DNA of 64,000 nucleotides. It comes from Flavobacterium sp. IB48 (GTDB lineage Bacteria > Bacteroidota > Bacteroidia > Flavobacteriales > Flavobacteriaceae). The position numbers and the translations under genes were made by a program. Below, piece after piece: positions 37,313 to 46,181 of the stretch. The first letter of the stretch is position 1. Every line of letters starts with the position of its first letter. The notes beneath the pieces are model-generated. The model saw nothing but the letters and a program-made list of their open reading frames with translations. It was not told the origin of the DNA and made no database searches. The stretch lies in assembly GCF_016405855.1 (NCBI RefSeq), contig NZ_JAEFCA010000004.1, positions 220,075-284,074 of the forward strand, in the 5' to 3' direction.

Positions 37313-38794
37313 TTATTGTATGCTAAACGTAGTTCCTTCTTTTCCGTCTTTAAGCTGAATTCCTAAAGCGATTAACTGATCGCGAATCTGGTCAGAAAGT
37401 GCAAAGTTTTTATCTGCTCTTGCCTGATTTCTCATTTCGATAAGCATGTTTACTACGCCATCTAGTTTGTCGCTATCGCCATCTGCAGCCTTGTCGTCGT
37501 TAAGACCTAAAACATCATATACAAAAGCATTTACTGCTGTTTTAAAATCAGCTAAATCATTCGCAGAAATAGTTTCTTTGCCATCTTTTAATAAGTTGAT
37601 ATAGCGAACCGCTTCAAACAATTGTGCAATTAGAATTGGCGTATTGAAATCGTCGTTCATGGCATCGTAGCAAAGCTGTTTCCAAGCTGCAAAATCTATA
37701 GAGCTAGAATTTCCTGCCGTAATATTTGGTAAAGCGTCTAGTGCTTCCATTAATCTTTTGTATCCTTTTTCAGCAGCAACAATAGCATCATCAGAGAAAT
37801 CTAAAATACTCCTATAGTGTGCTTGAAGCATGAAAAAACGAGTTACTGAAGCCGAAAATGGTTTGCTCAAGATATTATTATCTCCGCTAAGAATCTCACC
37901 TGGAAGAATATTATTTCCAGTCGATTTTGCCATTTTCTTTCCGTTTAGGGTAAGCATGTTGGCGTGCATCCAGTAATTTACTGGTGCCTGACCTGTGCAA
38001 GCTTCATTTTGGGCAATTTCACATTCGTGGTGCGGGAATTTTAAATCCATTCCACCTCCGTGAATGTCAAAATGATTTCCAAGATATTTGGTGCTCATTG
38101 CAGTACATTCCAAATGCCATCCTGGGAAACCATCGCTCCAAGGAGAAGGCCATCTCATGATATGTTCTGGTTCTGCTTTTTTCCATAAGGCAAAATCCTG
38201 AGGATTTCTCTTGTCTGACTGTCCATCAAGATCACGGGTGTTAGCTAACATATCATCGATATTTCTACCGCTTAAGATACCGTAATTATTGGTTTCGTTA
38301 TATTTTACAACATCAAAATATACTGAACCATTAGCAACATATGCAATGCCTTTATCGATTATTTTTTTAATAATTTCAATTTGCTCAATAATGTGTCCTG
38401 TTGCTGTAGGCTCGATGCTTGGAGGTAAAAAATTGAAAGCTTTTAGAATGTTGTGAAAGTCAACAGTGTAGCGTTGTACTACTTCCATTGGTTCTAATTG
38501 TTCTAAACGCGCTTTTTTGGCAATTTTATCTTCACCTTCATCCACATCGTCTACGATATGTCCAACATCGGTGATATTTCGAACATAACGAACTTTATAA
38601 TCCAAATGAAGAAAATATCTAAAAATTACATCAAAAGACATAAAAGTTCTCACGTTTCCTAAATGGACATTACTATATACGGTAGGTCCACAAACATACA
38701 TTCCAACGTTTCCTTCATGGATTGGTTTGAAATCTTCTTTTTCACCCGAAAGTGAATTGTATATTTTTAGTGGTTGTGTTGTATATAATGGCAT
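37313..38794 (-). CDS. cysS: Cysteine-tRNA ligase
   Basis: A 493-residue class I synthetase charging tRNA-Cys. It has the zinc-ligand Cys in [17 protein letters not shown] (the HIGH motif as HLGN), further zinc ligands in HLECTAMS and [11 protein letters not shown], and KMSKS as [10 protein letters not shown]. The C-terminal DALR-like domain follows. The expected residues are all present and the length is normal. Confidence 0.96.
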   Translation of the reverse strand: MPLYTTQPLKIYNSLSGEKEDFKPIHEGNVGMYVCGPTVYSNVHLGNVRTFMSFDVIFRYFLHLDYKVRYVRNITDVGHIVDDVDEGEDKIAKKARLEQLEPMEVVQRYTVDFHNILKAFNFLPPSIEPTATGHIIEQIEIIKKIIDKGIAYVANGSVYFDVVKYNETNNYGILSGRNIDDMLANTRDLDGQSDKRNPQDFALWKKAEPEHIMRWPSPWSDGFPGWHLECTAMSTKYLGNHFDIHGGGMDLKFPHHECEIAQNEACTGQAPVNYWMHANMLTLNGKKMAKSTGNNILPGEILSGDNNILSKPFSASVTRFFMLQAHYRSILDFSDDAIVAAEKGYKRLMEALDALPNITAGNSSSIDFAAWKQLCYDAMNDDFNTPILIAQLFEAVRYINLLKDGKETISANDLADFKTAVNAFVYDVLGLNDDKAADGDSDKLDGVVNMLIEMRNQARADKNFALSDQIRDQLIALGIQLKDGKEGTTFSIQ

Positions 38795-38863
38795 AAAATT
38801 TATGTTTAACCGTTTAATCTTTTAGTAAGGATTTATTCTTGTGAAAGATAATATTTTTTGTGT

Positions 38864-38903
38864 AATTGTTAATTTGTTTAATCGGCTAAACAAATTAACA
38901 ATT
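38864..38903. terminator. 17-bp hairpin between folE and cysS
   Basis: ATTGTTAATTTGTTTA (38865-38880) pairs exactly with 38887-38902, extended by one pair, with loop ATCGGC. It lies between folE (start 39586, stop 38915) and cysS on the minus strand, with only weak T-runs. The GTTTAATCGG word recurs in the gap 49485-49627. Confidence 0.5.
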
Positions 38904-38914
38904 TACCGATTAAA

Positions 38915-39586
38915 CTAGAACTGAGTGTCTAGTTTGATATAATCTAAGAATTCTCTCTTCGTTTGAGCATCTTTGAATTTTCCTCCAAACTCAGAAGTTA
39001 CCGTGCTGCTTTCGATATCTTTAATTCCGCGAGAGTTTACGCAAAGGTGTTTTGCGTCGATTACGCAAGCAACATCTTCTGTCCCTAAAGCTTTTTGAAG
39101 TTCTTGAACAATCTGCATAGTTAGACGCTCTTGTACTTGAGGTCTTTTTGCATAATACTCAACAATACGATTCATTTTTGATAAACCGATCACGCGTCCG
39201 CTTGAGATATAAGCAACGTGAGCGCGCCCGATAATTGGCAGTAAATGGTGTTCGCAAGTAGAATAAACTGTGATGTTTTTTTCTACAAGCATTTCGCCAT
39301 ATTTATAATTATTGTCAAAAGTAGAAGCTTTTGGCTGTTTTGCAGGGTTAAGACCTCCAAAAATTTCTTTTACAAACATTTTCGCAACTCGGTTTGGAGT
39401 TCCTTTAATGCTGTCATCTGTCAAATCCATTCCTAATGTTTGTAGAATGCTTTCGACATCTTTTTTAATTTTTTCTATTTTTTCTTCATCAGTGATGTCA
39501 AAAGCATCCTCTCTTAAAGGGTTTTTTGCATTACTGCTGAAGTGACTGTCACCTATTTCGTCTAAAAAATCTTCGTTATTTATCAT
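38915..39586 (-). CDS. folE: GTP cyclohydrolase I
   Basis: A 223-residue enzyme that converts GTP to dihydroneopterin triphosphate, the first step of folate synthesis. It has the zinc ligands in STCEHHLLPIIGRAHVAYI and in AKHLCVNSRGI, the active segment GLSKMNRIVEYYAKRPQVQE, and C-terminal SSTVTSEFGGKF. The N-terminal 30 residues are a variable tail. Length is slightly above the usual 190-220. A terminator for the upstream aminotransferase gene lies at 39734-39768. Confidence 0.95.
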   Translation of the reverse strand: MINNEDFLDEIGDSHFSSNAKNPLREDAFDITDEEKIEKIKKDVESILQTLGMDLTDDSIKGTPNRVAKMFVKEIFGGLNPAKQPKASTFDNNYKYGEMLVEKNITVYSTCEHHLLPIIGRAHVAYISSGRVIGLSKMNRIVEYYAKRPQVQERLTMQIVQELQKALGTEDVACVIDAKHLCVNSRGIKDIESSTVTSEFGGKFKDAQTKREFLDYIKLDTQF

Positions 39587-39733
39587 TAAGAACTACTATT
39601 ATAATGTGGTATATCTTTTTAAGGCGGTAAAGATAATTAATAAATAGGAAACCTATTCTATGGTTTTTAGGATTTAATTGCTGCTTTTTGGATATAATTT
39701 AAAATTTGAAGATAAATACTATTATTAAAAATA

Positions 39734-39768
39734 AAAAAGACAACAACGAAAAACGTTATTGTCTTTTT
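39734..39768. terminator. Terminator after the aminotransferase gene
   Basis: AAAAAGACAACAACG (39734-39748) pairs with 39754-39768 with one mismatch and a five-base loop. The A/T tails work on either strand. It lies 22 bp after the minus-strand aminotransferase stop. Confidence 0.8.
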
Positions 39769-39790
39769 AAATTGTATTATAATGAATTGA

Positions 39791-40987
39791 TTATCTGTTG
39801 TTGTAAACTAGTAAAGCCTCCTTTAAAATGTTTACGGCTGTAATCAAATCTTTTTTGTTTAAAACATAGGCAATACGAACTTGATTTAGTCCCATTCCAG
39901 GTGTAGAATAAAAACCTTTAGCAGGAGCAATCATTACCGTTTCGCCGTTTAAGTTATAACTTTCAAGCAACCATTGTGCAAAATCGTCTGAATCTTTTAT
40001 AGGAAGCTCTGCAATGCAATAAAAGGCACCTTTTGGTTTAGTTACAATAACACCATCAATTTTATTTAATTCAGCGATTAAAGTGTTACGGCGTTCTTTG
40101 TATTCGCCGATTACTTCGTCAAAATAACTTTGAGGTGTGTCAATTGCAGCTTCACACGCAATCTGTTCAATAGTTGGCGGACTTAAACGTGCTTGAGCAA
40201 ACTTCATTACTGTTGCCAAAACATCTTTGTTTTTAGTTACCAAGCATCCAATTCTTGCTCCGCACATACTGTAACGTTTAGAAACAGAATCGACCATGAT
40301 TACGTTTTGCTGTACATCTTCAAGATTCATTACAGAAAAGTGCACATCGTCGCCATCATATAAAAATTCACGATATACTTCATCAGCGATTAAGTATAAA
40401 TCATGTTTTTTAATTAAGCTGGCAAGCTGTTTAATTTCTGTTTCAGAATATAAATATCCAGTCGGATTTCCAGGGTTGCAAATCAGAATGGCTTTTGTTT
40501 TTGGTGTTATTAATTTTTCTACTTCATCAATACTTGGCAAAGCAAATCCAGTTTCGATAGTAGAAACTAGAGGCACTACAGTTGCACTTGTAGAAGAAGC
40601 AAAGGCATGATAATTAGCATAAAAAGGTTCCGGGATAATGATTTCATCTCCTGGATCTGTAATTGTGGCCAGTGCAAAAAGTAAGGCTTCAGAGCCACCA
40701 GTTGTTACAATGATGTCTTCTGTGTTAACGTTTACATTTTGGCGCTGGTAAAAATGAGCTAATTTTTTTCTATAGCTTTCATATCCGGCAGACGGACTGT
40801 ATTCTATAATACTCAAATCAATATTTTTTACCGCCTCGATGGCCACTTCCGGTGTCTTGATATCCGGTTGACCAATGTTTAAGTGATACACCTTGTGTCC
40901 CTTTTTCTTTGCTAAATCAGCAAAAGGAGCCAGCTTGCGTATCGGAGATTCGGGCATGTTTCTTCCCTTGAGTGAAATTGTCGGCAT
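39791..40987 (-). CDS. Pyridoxal-phosphate aminotransferase, class I/II
   Basis: A 398-residue fold-I aminotransferase. It has IGQPDIKTPE, the cofactor-site segment VTTGGSEAL, PGNPTGYLYS, LIADEVYREFLYDG and the Schiff-base Lys in SVSKRYSMCGARIG. It resembles aspartate or aromatic aminotransferases of the AspC/YbdL-like subfamily; the substrate cannot be read reliably. The start at 40987 lies 19 bp from a 12-bp palindrome that may be an operator. It is divergent from the protease gene at 41111. Confidence 0.85.
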   Translation of the reverse strand: MPTISLKGRNMPESPIRKLAPFADLAKKKGHKVYHLNIGQPDIKTPEVAIEAVKNIDLSIIEYSPSAGYESYRKKLAHFYQRQNVNVNTEDIIVTTGGSEALLFALATITDPGDEIIIPEPFYANYHAFASSTSATVVPLVSTIETGFALPSIDEVEKLITPKTKAILICNPGNPTGYLYSETEIKQLASLIKKHDLYLIADEVYREFLYDGDDVHFSVMNLEDVQQNVIMVDSVSKRYSMCGARIGCLVTKNKDVLATVMKFAQARLSPPTIEQIACEAAIDTPQSYFDEVIGEYKERRNTLIAELNKIDGVIVTKPKGAFYCIAELPIKDSDDFAQWLLESYNLNGETVMIAPAKGFYSTPGMGLNQVRIAYVLNKKDLITAVNILKEALLVYNNR

Positions 40988-41005
40988 GAGTATAAATTAT
41001 TGAAG

Positions 41006-41017
41006 TGCAAATTTGCA
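41006..41017 (-). promoter_or_regulatory. Palindrome TGCAAATTTGCA upstream of the aminotransferase
   Basis: A 12-bp perfect palindrome 19 bp upstream of the minus-strand ATG. Read on the minus strand it contains CAAATTTG, one base from the -7 consensus TAnnTTTG, so a repressor bound here could block the promoter. Confidence 0.4.
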
Positions 41018-41110
41018 TATTTTTTTCGAATTTAACGTAAACAATAAGGGTACTTCCAAAAATGTAACAATAATAAATATATTTACTAATTTTATAATAA
41101 AATATTGTCA

Positions 41111-42436
41111 ATGAAAAAATATATAGTATTGTTTTTTGGGTTATTCTTACCTTTTTTGCTTTTTGGACAAGGCGATTTCATATTGGAAAACAATGCAACA
41201 AAGGCTACGATCCCTTTTAAATTGATTAATAACCTCGTTTTTATTCCTATAAAAGTGAATGGAGTAGAGTTGAATTTTCTTCTTGATTCTGGTGTTGAAG
41301 AAACACTTTTGTTTAGTATGGAAGATAAACAAGAAGTTAGTTTTAACAATGTTGAGAAAATCAAACTCCGCGGATTAGGAAGCGAAGAAGAGATAGAAGG
41401 CTTGAAATCGACAAAGAATATTCTAGAAACGCATGGTCTGAAATCAAGTGACCATATGGTTTTTATTATCCTAGATCAAAGTTTTAATTTGTCTTCTCAT
41501 ATTGGAATTCCTGTTAATGGAATTATCGGTCATAAATTCTTTAGAAACAATCTTGTCGAAATTAATTACCAGAAAAAGAAAATAATAGTTCATGCTAAGA
41601 GCGATAGATATCAGGGAAAGCTTGATAAACAGTTTAAAATGGTTCCGATAACGGTTGAAAAGTCAAAACCTTATATAATTACAAAAGCTACAGTTAATGA
41701 TCAAGAAATTCCGGCAAAGCTTTTAATTGATATTGGAAATAGTGATGCTTTCTGGATTTTTGAAAATGATAAAATAAAACTCCCGAACAAAAACTTTCCT
41801 GATTTTTTAGGAAAAGGTTTTAGCGGTGACATTGAAGGACATCGCGCTAAAATTGATAAATTCTCTATAGACGAATTTGATTTTAAAAAACCTATTGTCT
41901 CTTTTCCTGATTCTGCATCAATTCGTAACGTTAAGATGGTTCCAGGACGTATCGGTTCTGTTGGTGGAGAAGTTTTGAAACGATTTACCTTAGTTTTAGA
42001 TTATAAAGAAAAAAAACTGTACTTAAAAAGAAACAGCAAATTTGGAGAACCTTTTACTTATAATAAGAGCGGAATTACGATTCAGCACAACGGACTTCAA
42101 TGGGTGCAAGAAACAGTACATTTAGAGACTGTAAGAGTTGCTTCTACAATGGATGAATTGCAAGAAAAAGACAAAAACGAAAATAACTTCAAGTATAAAT
42201 TTGCTCTTAAGCCAGTTTACGAAATAGTAAATGTGCGTGAGAATTCTGCTGCTGAAAAATGTGGATTACGAAAAGGTGATATTATAGTTAGTATAAATAA
42301 AAATCAGCCATATAAATACACTCTTCAACAAATAAATAATCTTTTGAAATCTGAAGATGATGTATGGATTAATCTTGAGGTAGAACGAAATAGTTTGGTG
42401 CTTAAATTTAGGTTTAAATTAGAAGATGAGTTGTAA
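41111..42436 (+). CDS. Exported retropepsin-like aspartic protease with PDZ domain
   Basis: A 441-residue protein with signal peptide (MKKYIVLFFGLFLPFLLFGQ). Two retropepsin-like half-sites follow: LDSGVEETLLF near residue 58 (Asp-Ser-Gly) and LLIDIGNSDAFWI near residue 200 (Asp-Ile-Gly). A single chain with both would form its own active site, as in pepsin-type proteases. A PDZ domain closes the protein (NSAAEKCGLRKGDIIVSINK). The DIG site deviates from the standard D(T/S)G, so activity needs proof. It starts at ATG 41111; a TTG two codons earlier is less likely. Probably periplasmic. Confidence 0.75.
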   Translation: MKKYIVLFFGLFLPFLLFGQGDFILENNATKATIPFKLINNLVFIPIKVNGVELNFLLDSGVEETLLFSMEDKQEVSFNNVEKIKLRGLGSEEEIEGLKSTKNILETHGLKSSDHMVFIILDQSFNLSSHIGIPVNGIIGHKFFRNNLVEINYQKKKIIVHAKSDRYQGKLDKQFKMVPITVEKSKPYIITKATVNDQEIPAKLLIDIGNSDAFWIFENDKIKLPNKNFPDFLGKGFSGDIEGHRAKIDKFSIDEFDFKKPIVSFPDSASIRNVKMVPGRIGSVGGEVLKRFTLVLDYKEKKLYLKRNSKFGEPFTYNKSGITIQHNGLQWVQETVHLETVRVASTMDELQEKDKNENNFKYKFALKPVYEIVNVRENSAAEKCGLRKGDIIVSINKNQPYKYTLQQINNLLKSEDDVWINLEVERNSLVLKFRFKLEDEL

Positions 42437-42586
42437 AAAAGTAGAATTTTAATTTTGGGTTGATTTCTTTAAAAACCCCATTTTAAGCTATTGTAATGTA
42501 GGTGTGCCTTTTTTTTGTGAAAATAAGTTTACTAAAAATTAGCTTTTTAGTTAGATAATTTCTTATGTTTAACAAAAAATTAATCT

Positions 42587-45223
42587 ATGGCAAAAAACTA
42601 CATTAACTACCTACATTTTGTATTGTTTTTTATTTTTTTTTCCTTAATTCCTTCAAAACTAACGGCACAATGTGCTGGTACTGACAATGTAAATGAATTA
42701 ATTTGCGATGTCACTAATCCCATTTATCAATCAGTAAATTTATTTTCTTTGTTAGGAGGTTCTCCAATTCCAGGTGGAACATGGACAGATGATAATAATC
42801 TACAAGGTTTAGATCCTTCTACTGGTATTTTAAATGCTCAATTTATCCTTAGCGGAGGAGAATATCACTATACCTATACAGCTCCAGCGACTTCGGGGTG
42901 TACAAATAACAAAGCTGTAGTCACGATTACCATAGGCGCATACGTGGGCGTGGGATCTGAAGCAACAGTTTGTAACGAAAATAATTTTTTTAATCTTTTT
43001 ACAGCTTTTGACAGTAAGGTTATGGGGCCACATGTAAACGGAAGTTTTACTACCGATAAAGGGCAGCCTGTACCGCGTACAATACCAATTGGACAATATA
43101 CAACCAAAACTACGCTTAACTTTATATATACTGTACCGGCAGTGCCGGCGTGTTCTCCTGATACAAAGTCAACCAATGTGCAGGTGACTATTTTTATAGC
43201 TCCTAAAATTGGAGAACCACAAGATTTGGAATTATGCGGGACTACAGATTTGGCGGCCTACACCGATTTAGATTTATTTGACCGGATAGGTAAAGGGGAT
43301 AAAGGAGGTACTTGGACAGGTATGGGATTGACTTCTGCTACAGATCATAACATTAACCTTCAAGAATTGTTTGATGCAAATGGACCTGGCGTATACCCTT
43401 ATACCTACACTGTTTTGGCGCTTCCTAATAGTAATATATGTGCTAATAAAAGTGCTACTGTAAATATAACTCTCGAAAAAAGACTTGATTTTACAGGATC
43501 TAAAATTGAAGTAAGCAAAGATATTTGCGAATCTGAAATTGCGACAGCGACTTATTCGGCAAAAATTACCCAAGGACAAGATAATATTCCTAATGGGAAA
43601 TATGATTTAAGCTTTGCTATTGTTGGGCCAGGAGTATCAGCATCTGATAATGTAAGAGGGGATTTTGTGAATGGAGAATTTAATTTTCCAATACAATCAT
43701 CTTATTTTAAAGAAGTAGGTGAGTATACGATAACGGTTACAGGTATAGTGTCTACAACAAGTAGAAGAAAATGCGTAGACATTTTCAATCCGTTTTCGAG
43801 TGTTTTAACAATTTATCCGTTACCGCTTTTAACTAATGCTACGCTAACAGCGCTTCCTGTTTGCCAAAATGATATAGCAACAATTGATATTATTGCACCT
43901 CAATTGCTTGATGGTACTTATCGTATTTCTTACAATATAAATGGAGATAATCTAGCTATGGGCGAAACAGCAGAAATACAATCTGTTGGCGGAAAAGCAT
44001 CTTTTACAATTCCGGGAAACCTGAGTAAAAGAAGCGGATTGTCGGTAATTACAATTTATAATATAACCAATATTACAAATCCTTCACCACAATGTACCAA
44101 TATAGCAAATGTTGCAGGAAATCTATATGTAAATCCGTTGCCAAATGCATTAACTGTAATTGCGGCAGTTAAAGATTATTGCTTGAATGCACCTGTTACT
44201 GTTGAAATTTCTGGGTTGGAAACTTTAACCAATGTTAGTATTTCTTATCAATTGTCAGAAAGTAATATTTCGGGAATACAGACTATTAGTAATACAGTGC
44301 AAAATGGTAAGTTAGATTTTGTAATTCCTGCCGAATTGCTTTTAAATACAGGTTCAACAAAAATTACATTATTGAATTTAACTAATACGGTTACAAATTG
44401 TGATGTCGATTTAATCAACATTACAGACGATTTCATTATAAATCCGATTCCGCCTGCACCGACTGTTTTAGATCAGAACTTTTGTAAAGTAGACGAGGCA
44501 GTAATTGCCAATTTAGAACCAAAAGGAACTCAGTACAAATGGTATAATTCTGCAACAGCAACAACGCCACTCGCCGTTGATTATGTTTTAAAAACAGAAG
44601 ATTATTACGTTACAGAAACCTCTGCTGAAGGTTGTATTTCAGAACCCGCAAAAGTTTCGGTAGTGATAAATGATACGCCAGCACCAGAAATGAACGAAAC
44701 GGCAGATTTTTGCGGTTTAGCAAATCCGAAGATAAGCGATTTGTCCAGTAAGACAAATGTTCCGTCAACGGTAGCTTGGTATGATTCTGTAGACGGAAAT
44801 TTATTGCCTTCAACCACATTATTGGTACACAATGCAATTTATTACGGGTACGATTTAAATGAAACAACAAGATGTCTGTCTGAAAATTATAAAGAAGTGA
44901 AAGTCTCTTTACGAGATTGTGAAGTTGCTCAGTACGATTTCTTTGTTCCTGACGGATTTTCTCCAAACGGAGACGGTGTAAACGATTCATTTGTGATAAA
45001 AGATATTGAATTTTTATATCCAAACTATACACTTGAAATTTATAACAGGTACGGCAACGGAATGTATAAAGGAGATAATAGTAAACCAGCTTGGGATGGC
45101 AAGAATTACGAGAAAAGCGGTATCGCTGGAGGCGTTGCGCCCAATGGAGTTTATTTTTATGTACTGCATTTTAATAAAGACAATAAACCGCCACAACAAG
45201 GCCGTCTTTACTTAAATCGATAA
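42587..45223 (+). CDS. T9SS cargo: repeat protein with type B C-terminal sorting domain
   Basis: An 878-residue exported protein (signal peptide YLHFVLFFIFFSLIPSKLTAQ). Three N-terminal repeats of about 90 residues share Cys, GGTW and YTYT motifs (residues about 32-297). Two further immunoglobulin-like repeats follow near 410-625 with FTIPGNL / FVIPAELL strands. Then come two short Ig-like units with YKWYNS and VAWYDS. Residues 786-878 are the gliding-associated type B domain: FVPDGFSPNGDGVNDSF, LEIYNRYGN, AWDGKN, GVYFYVL. This directs it to the type IX system for surface display. It is followed 30 bp on by a SprF gene and then an OmpA gene. It is probably an adhesin or gliding-related surface protein; the ligand is unknown. 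Confidence 0.9.
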   Translation: MAKNYINYLHFVLFFIFFSLIPSKLTAQCAGTDNVNELICDVTNPIYQSVNLFSLLGGSPIPGGTWTDDNNLQGLDPSTGILNAQFILSGGEYHYTYTAPATSGCTNNKAVVTITIGAYVGVGSEATVCNENNFFNLFTAFDSKVMGPHVNGSFTTDKGQPVPRTIPIGQYTTKTTLNFIYTVPAVPACSPDTKSTNVQVTIFIAPKIGEPQDLELCGTTDLAAYTDLDLFDRIGKGDKGGTWTGMGLTSATDHNINLQELFDANGPGVYPYTYTVLALPNSNICANKSATVNITLEKRLDFTGSKIEVSKDICESEIATATYSAKITQGQDNIPNGKYDLSFAIVGPGVSASDNVRGDFVNGEFNFPIQSSYFKEVGEYTITVTGIVSTTSRRKCVDIFNPFSSVLTIYPLPLLTNATLTALPVCQNDIATIDIIAPQLLDGTYRISYNINGDNLAMGETAEIQSVGGKASFTIPGNLSKRSGLSVITIYNITNITNPSPQCTNIANVAGNLYVNPLPNALTVIAAVKDYCLNAPVTVEISGLETLTNVSISYQLSESNISGIQTISNTVQNGKLDFVIPAELLLNTGSTKITLLNLTNTVTNCDVDLINITDDFIINPIPPAPTVLDQNFCKVDEAVIANLEPKGTQYKWYNSATATTPLAVDYVLKTEDYYVTETSAEGCISEPAKVSVVINDTPAPEMNETADFCGLANPKISDLSSKTNVPSTVAWYDSVDGNLLPSTTLLVHNAIYYGYDLNETTRCLSENYKEVKVSLRDCEVAQYDFFVPDGFSPNGDGVNDSFVIKDIEFLYPNYTLEIYNRYGNGMYKGDNSKPAWDGKNYEKSGIAGGVAPNGVYFYVLHFNKDNKPPQQGRLYLNR

Positions 45224-45253
45224 TCTCTTTTATATTTTTAATATAATTTTCAA

Positions 45254-46180
45254 ATGAAAAAAATAATACTCCTTATAAATTTCCTTTTCTGTTTATCCAT
45301 TTCTGCCCAGCAAGATCCTGAGTATACGCATTATATGTATAATATGAGCGTTGTAAATCCTGCTTATGCAACTGGAGTTCCCGCCATGATGAATTTTGGC
45401 GGATTATACAGAACGCAGTGGGTTGGCGCTTACGGTGCCCCTAAAACATTTACATTTTTTGGACATACGGCAATTAATGACAAAATAGAAGCAGGAATCT
45501 CATTTATTTCTGATGATATTGGTGACGGTGCAAAAAAGGAAAACAACGTTTATGCTGACTTTGCCTATGTTTTAAAATTAGGTGGAAAAAATAAATTATC
45601 GTTAGGTTTAAAAGCTGGATTTTCGTCTATGCAAACTAATTTTAACGGATTCAGATTTACAGATCCTCAAACAGATTTAGCTTTTTCAGAAAACATAAAT
45701 GCAACAAAACCTAATATTGGAGTTGGAGCTTATTATTTTAGAGATAATCTATACGTTGGATTGTCTGCACCGAATTTACTAAAGTCAAAATATATCGAAG
45801 AAAAGTCAGGAGTTAATGCTTTTGGTTCTGAAGAAATACATACTTTTTTGACAGCGGGTTATGTTTTTCAGGTTAACGATAAAGTGAAATTGAAACCAGC
45901 ATTTATGTCAAAATTTGTAAAAGGTGCACCAATTAGTTTAGATGTTACTGCTAATGTTTTGTATAATGAAAAATTCGAATTTGGAGCAGCATACAGAATT
46001 GATGATTCGGTAAGTGCACTATTTAATATAAATGTTACGCCAACGCTGAGAGTAGGTTATGCCTATGATTACACACTTACAAACTTCGGACAATTTAATT
46101 CAGGAACACACGAAATTATGCTTTTGTTTGATTTGGACTTGTTAGGAAAAGGATTTGATAAATCTCCAAGATTCTTCTAA
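45254..46180 (+). CDS. PorP/SprF-family outer-membrane protein
   Basis: A 308-residue barrel with a signal peptide (MKKIILLINFLFCLSISAQ). It has the family signature QQDPEYTHYMYNMSVVNPAYAT near the mature N-terminus, and GLKAGFSSMQTNF and GVGAYYF strands. SprF-type proteins help a specific type B cargo of the type IX secretion system reach and attach to the surface. The gene directly upstream encodes such a cargo, so the pair is probably cargo and partner. The next gene starts one base after the stop. Confidence 0.92.
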   Translation: MKKIILLINFLFCLSISAQQDPEYTHYMYNMSVVNPAYATGVPAMMNFGGLYRTQWVGAYGAPKTFTFFGHTAINDKIEAGISFISDDIGDGAKKENNVYADFAYVLKLGGKNKLSLGLKAGFSSMQTNFNGFRFTDPQTDLAFSENINATKPNIGVGAYYFRDNLYVGLSAPNLLKSKYIEEKSGVNAFGSEEIHTFLTAGYVFQVNDKVKLKPAFMSKFVKGAPISLDVTANVLYNEKFEFGAAYRIDDSVSALFNINVTPTLRVGYAYDYTLTNFGQFNSGTHEIMLLFDLDLLGKGFDKSPRFF

Positions 46181-46181
46181 A

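Noticed and set aside
42830..43579. Opposite-strand open frames inside the T9SS cargo gene and other large genes
   Set aside because: They are short, lack family motifs and lie wholly inside well-supported genes.
46155..46181. TTG start of the OmpA-family gene overlapping the SprF gene
   Set aside because: The ATG at 46182 directly after the SprF stop is followed by a normal signal peptide. The upstream codons translate the SprF tail in another frame.
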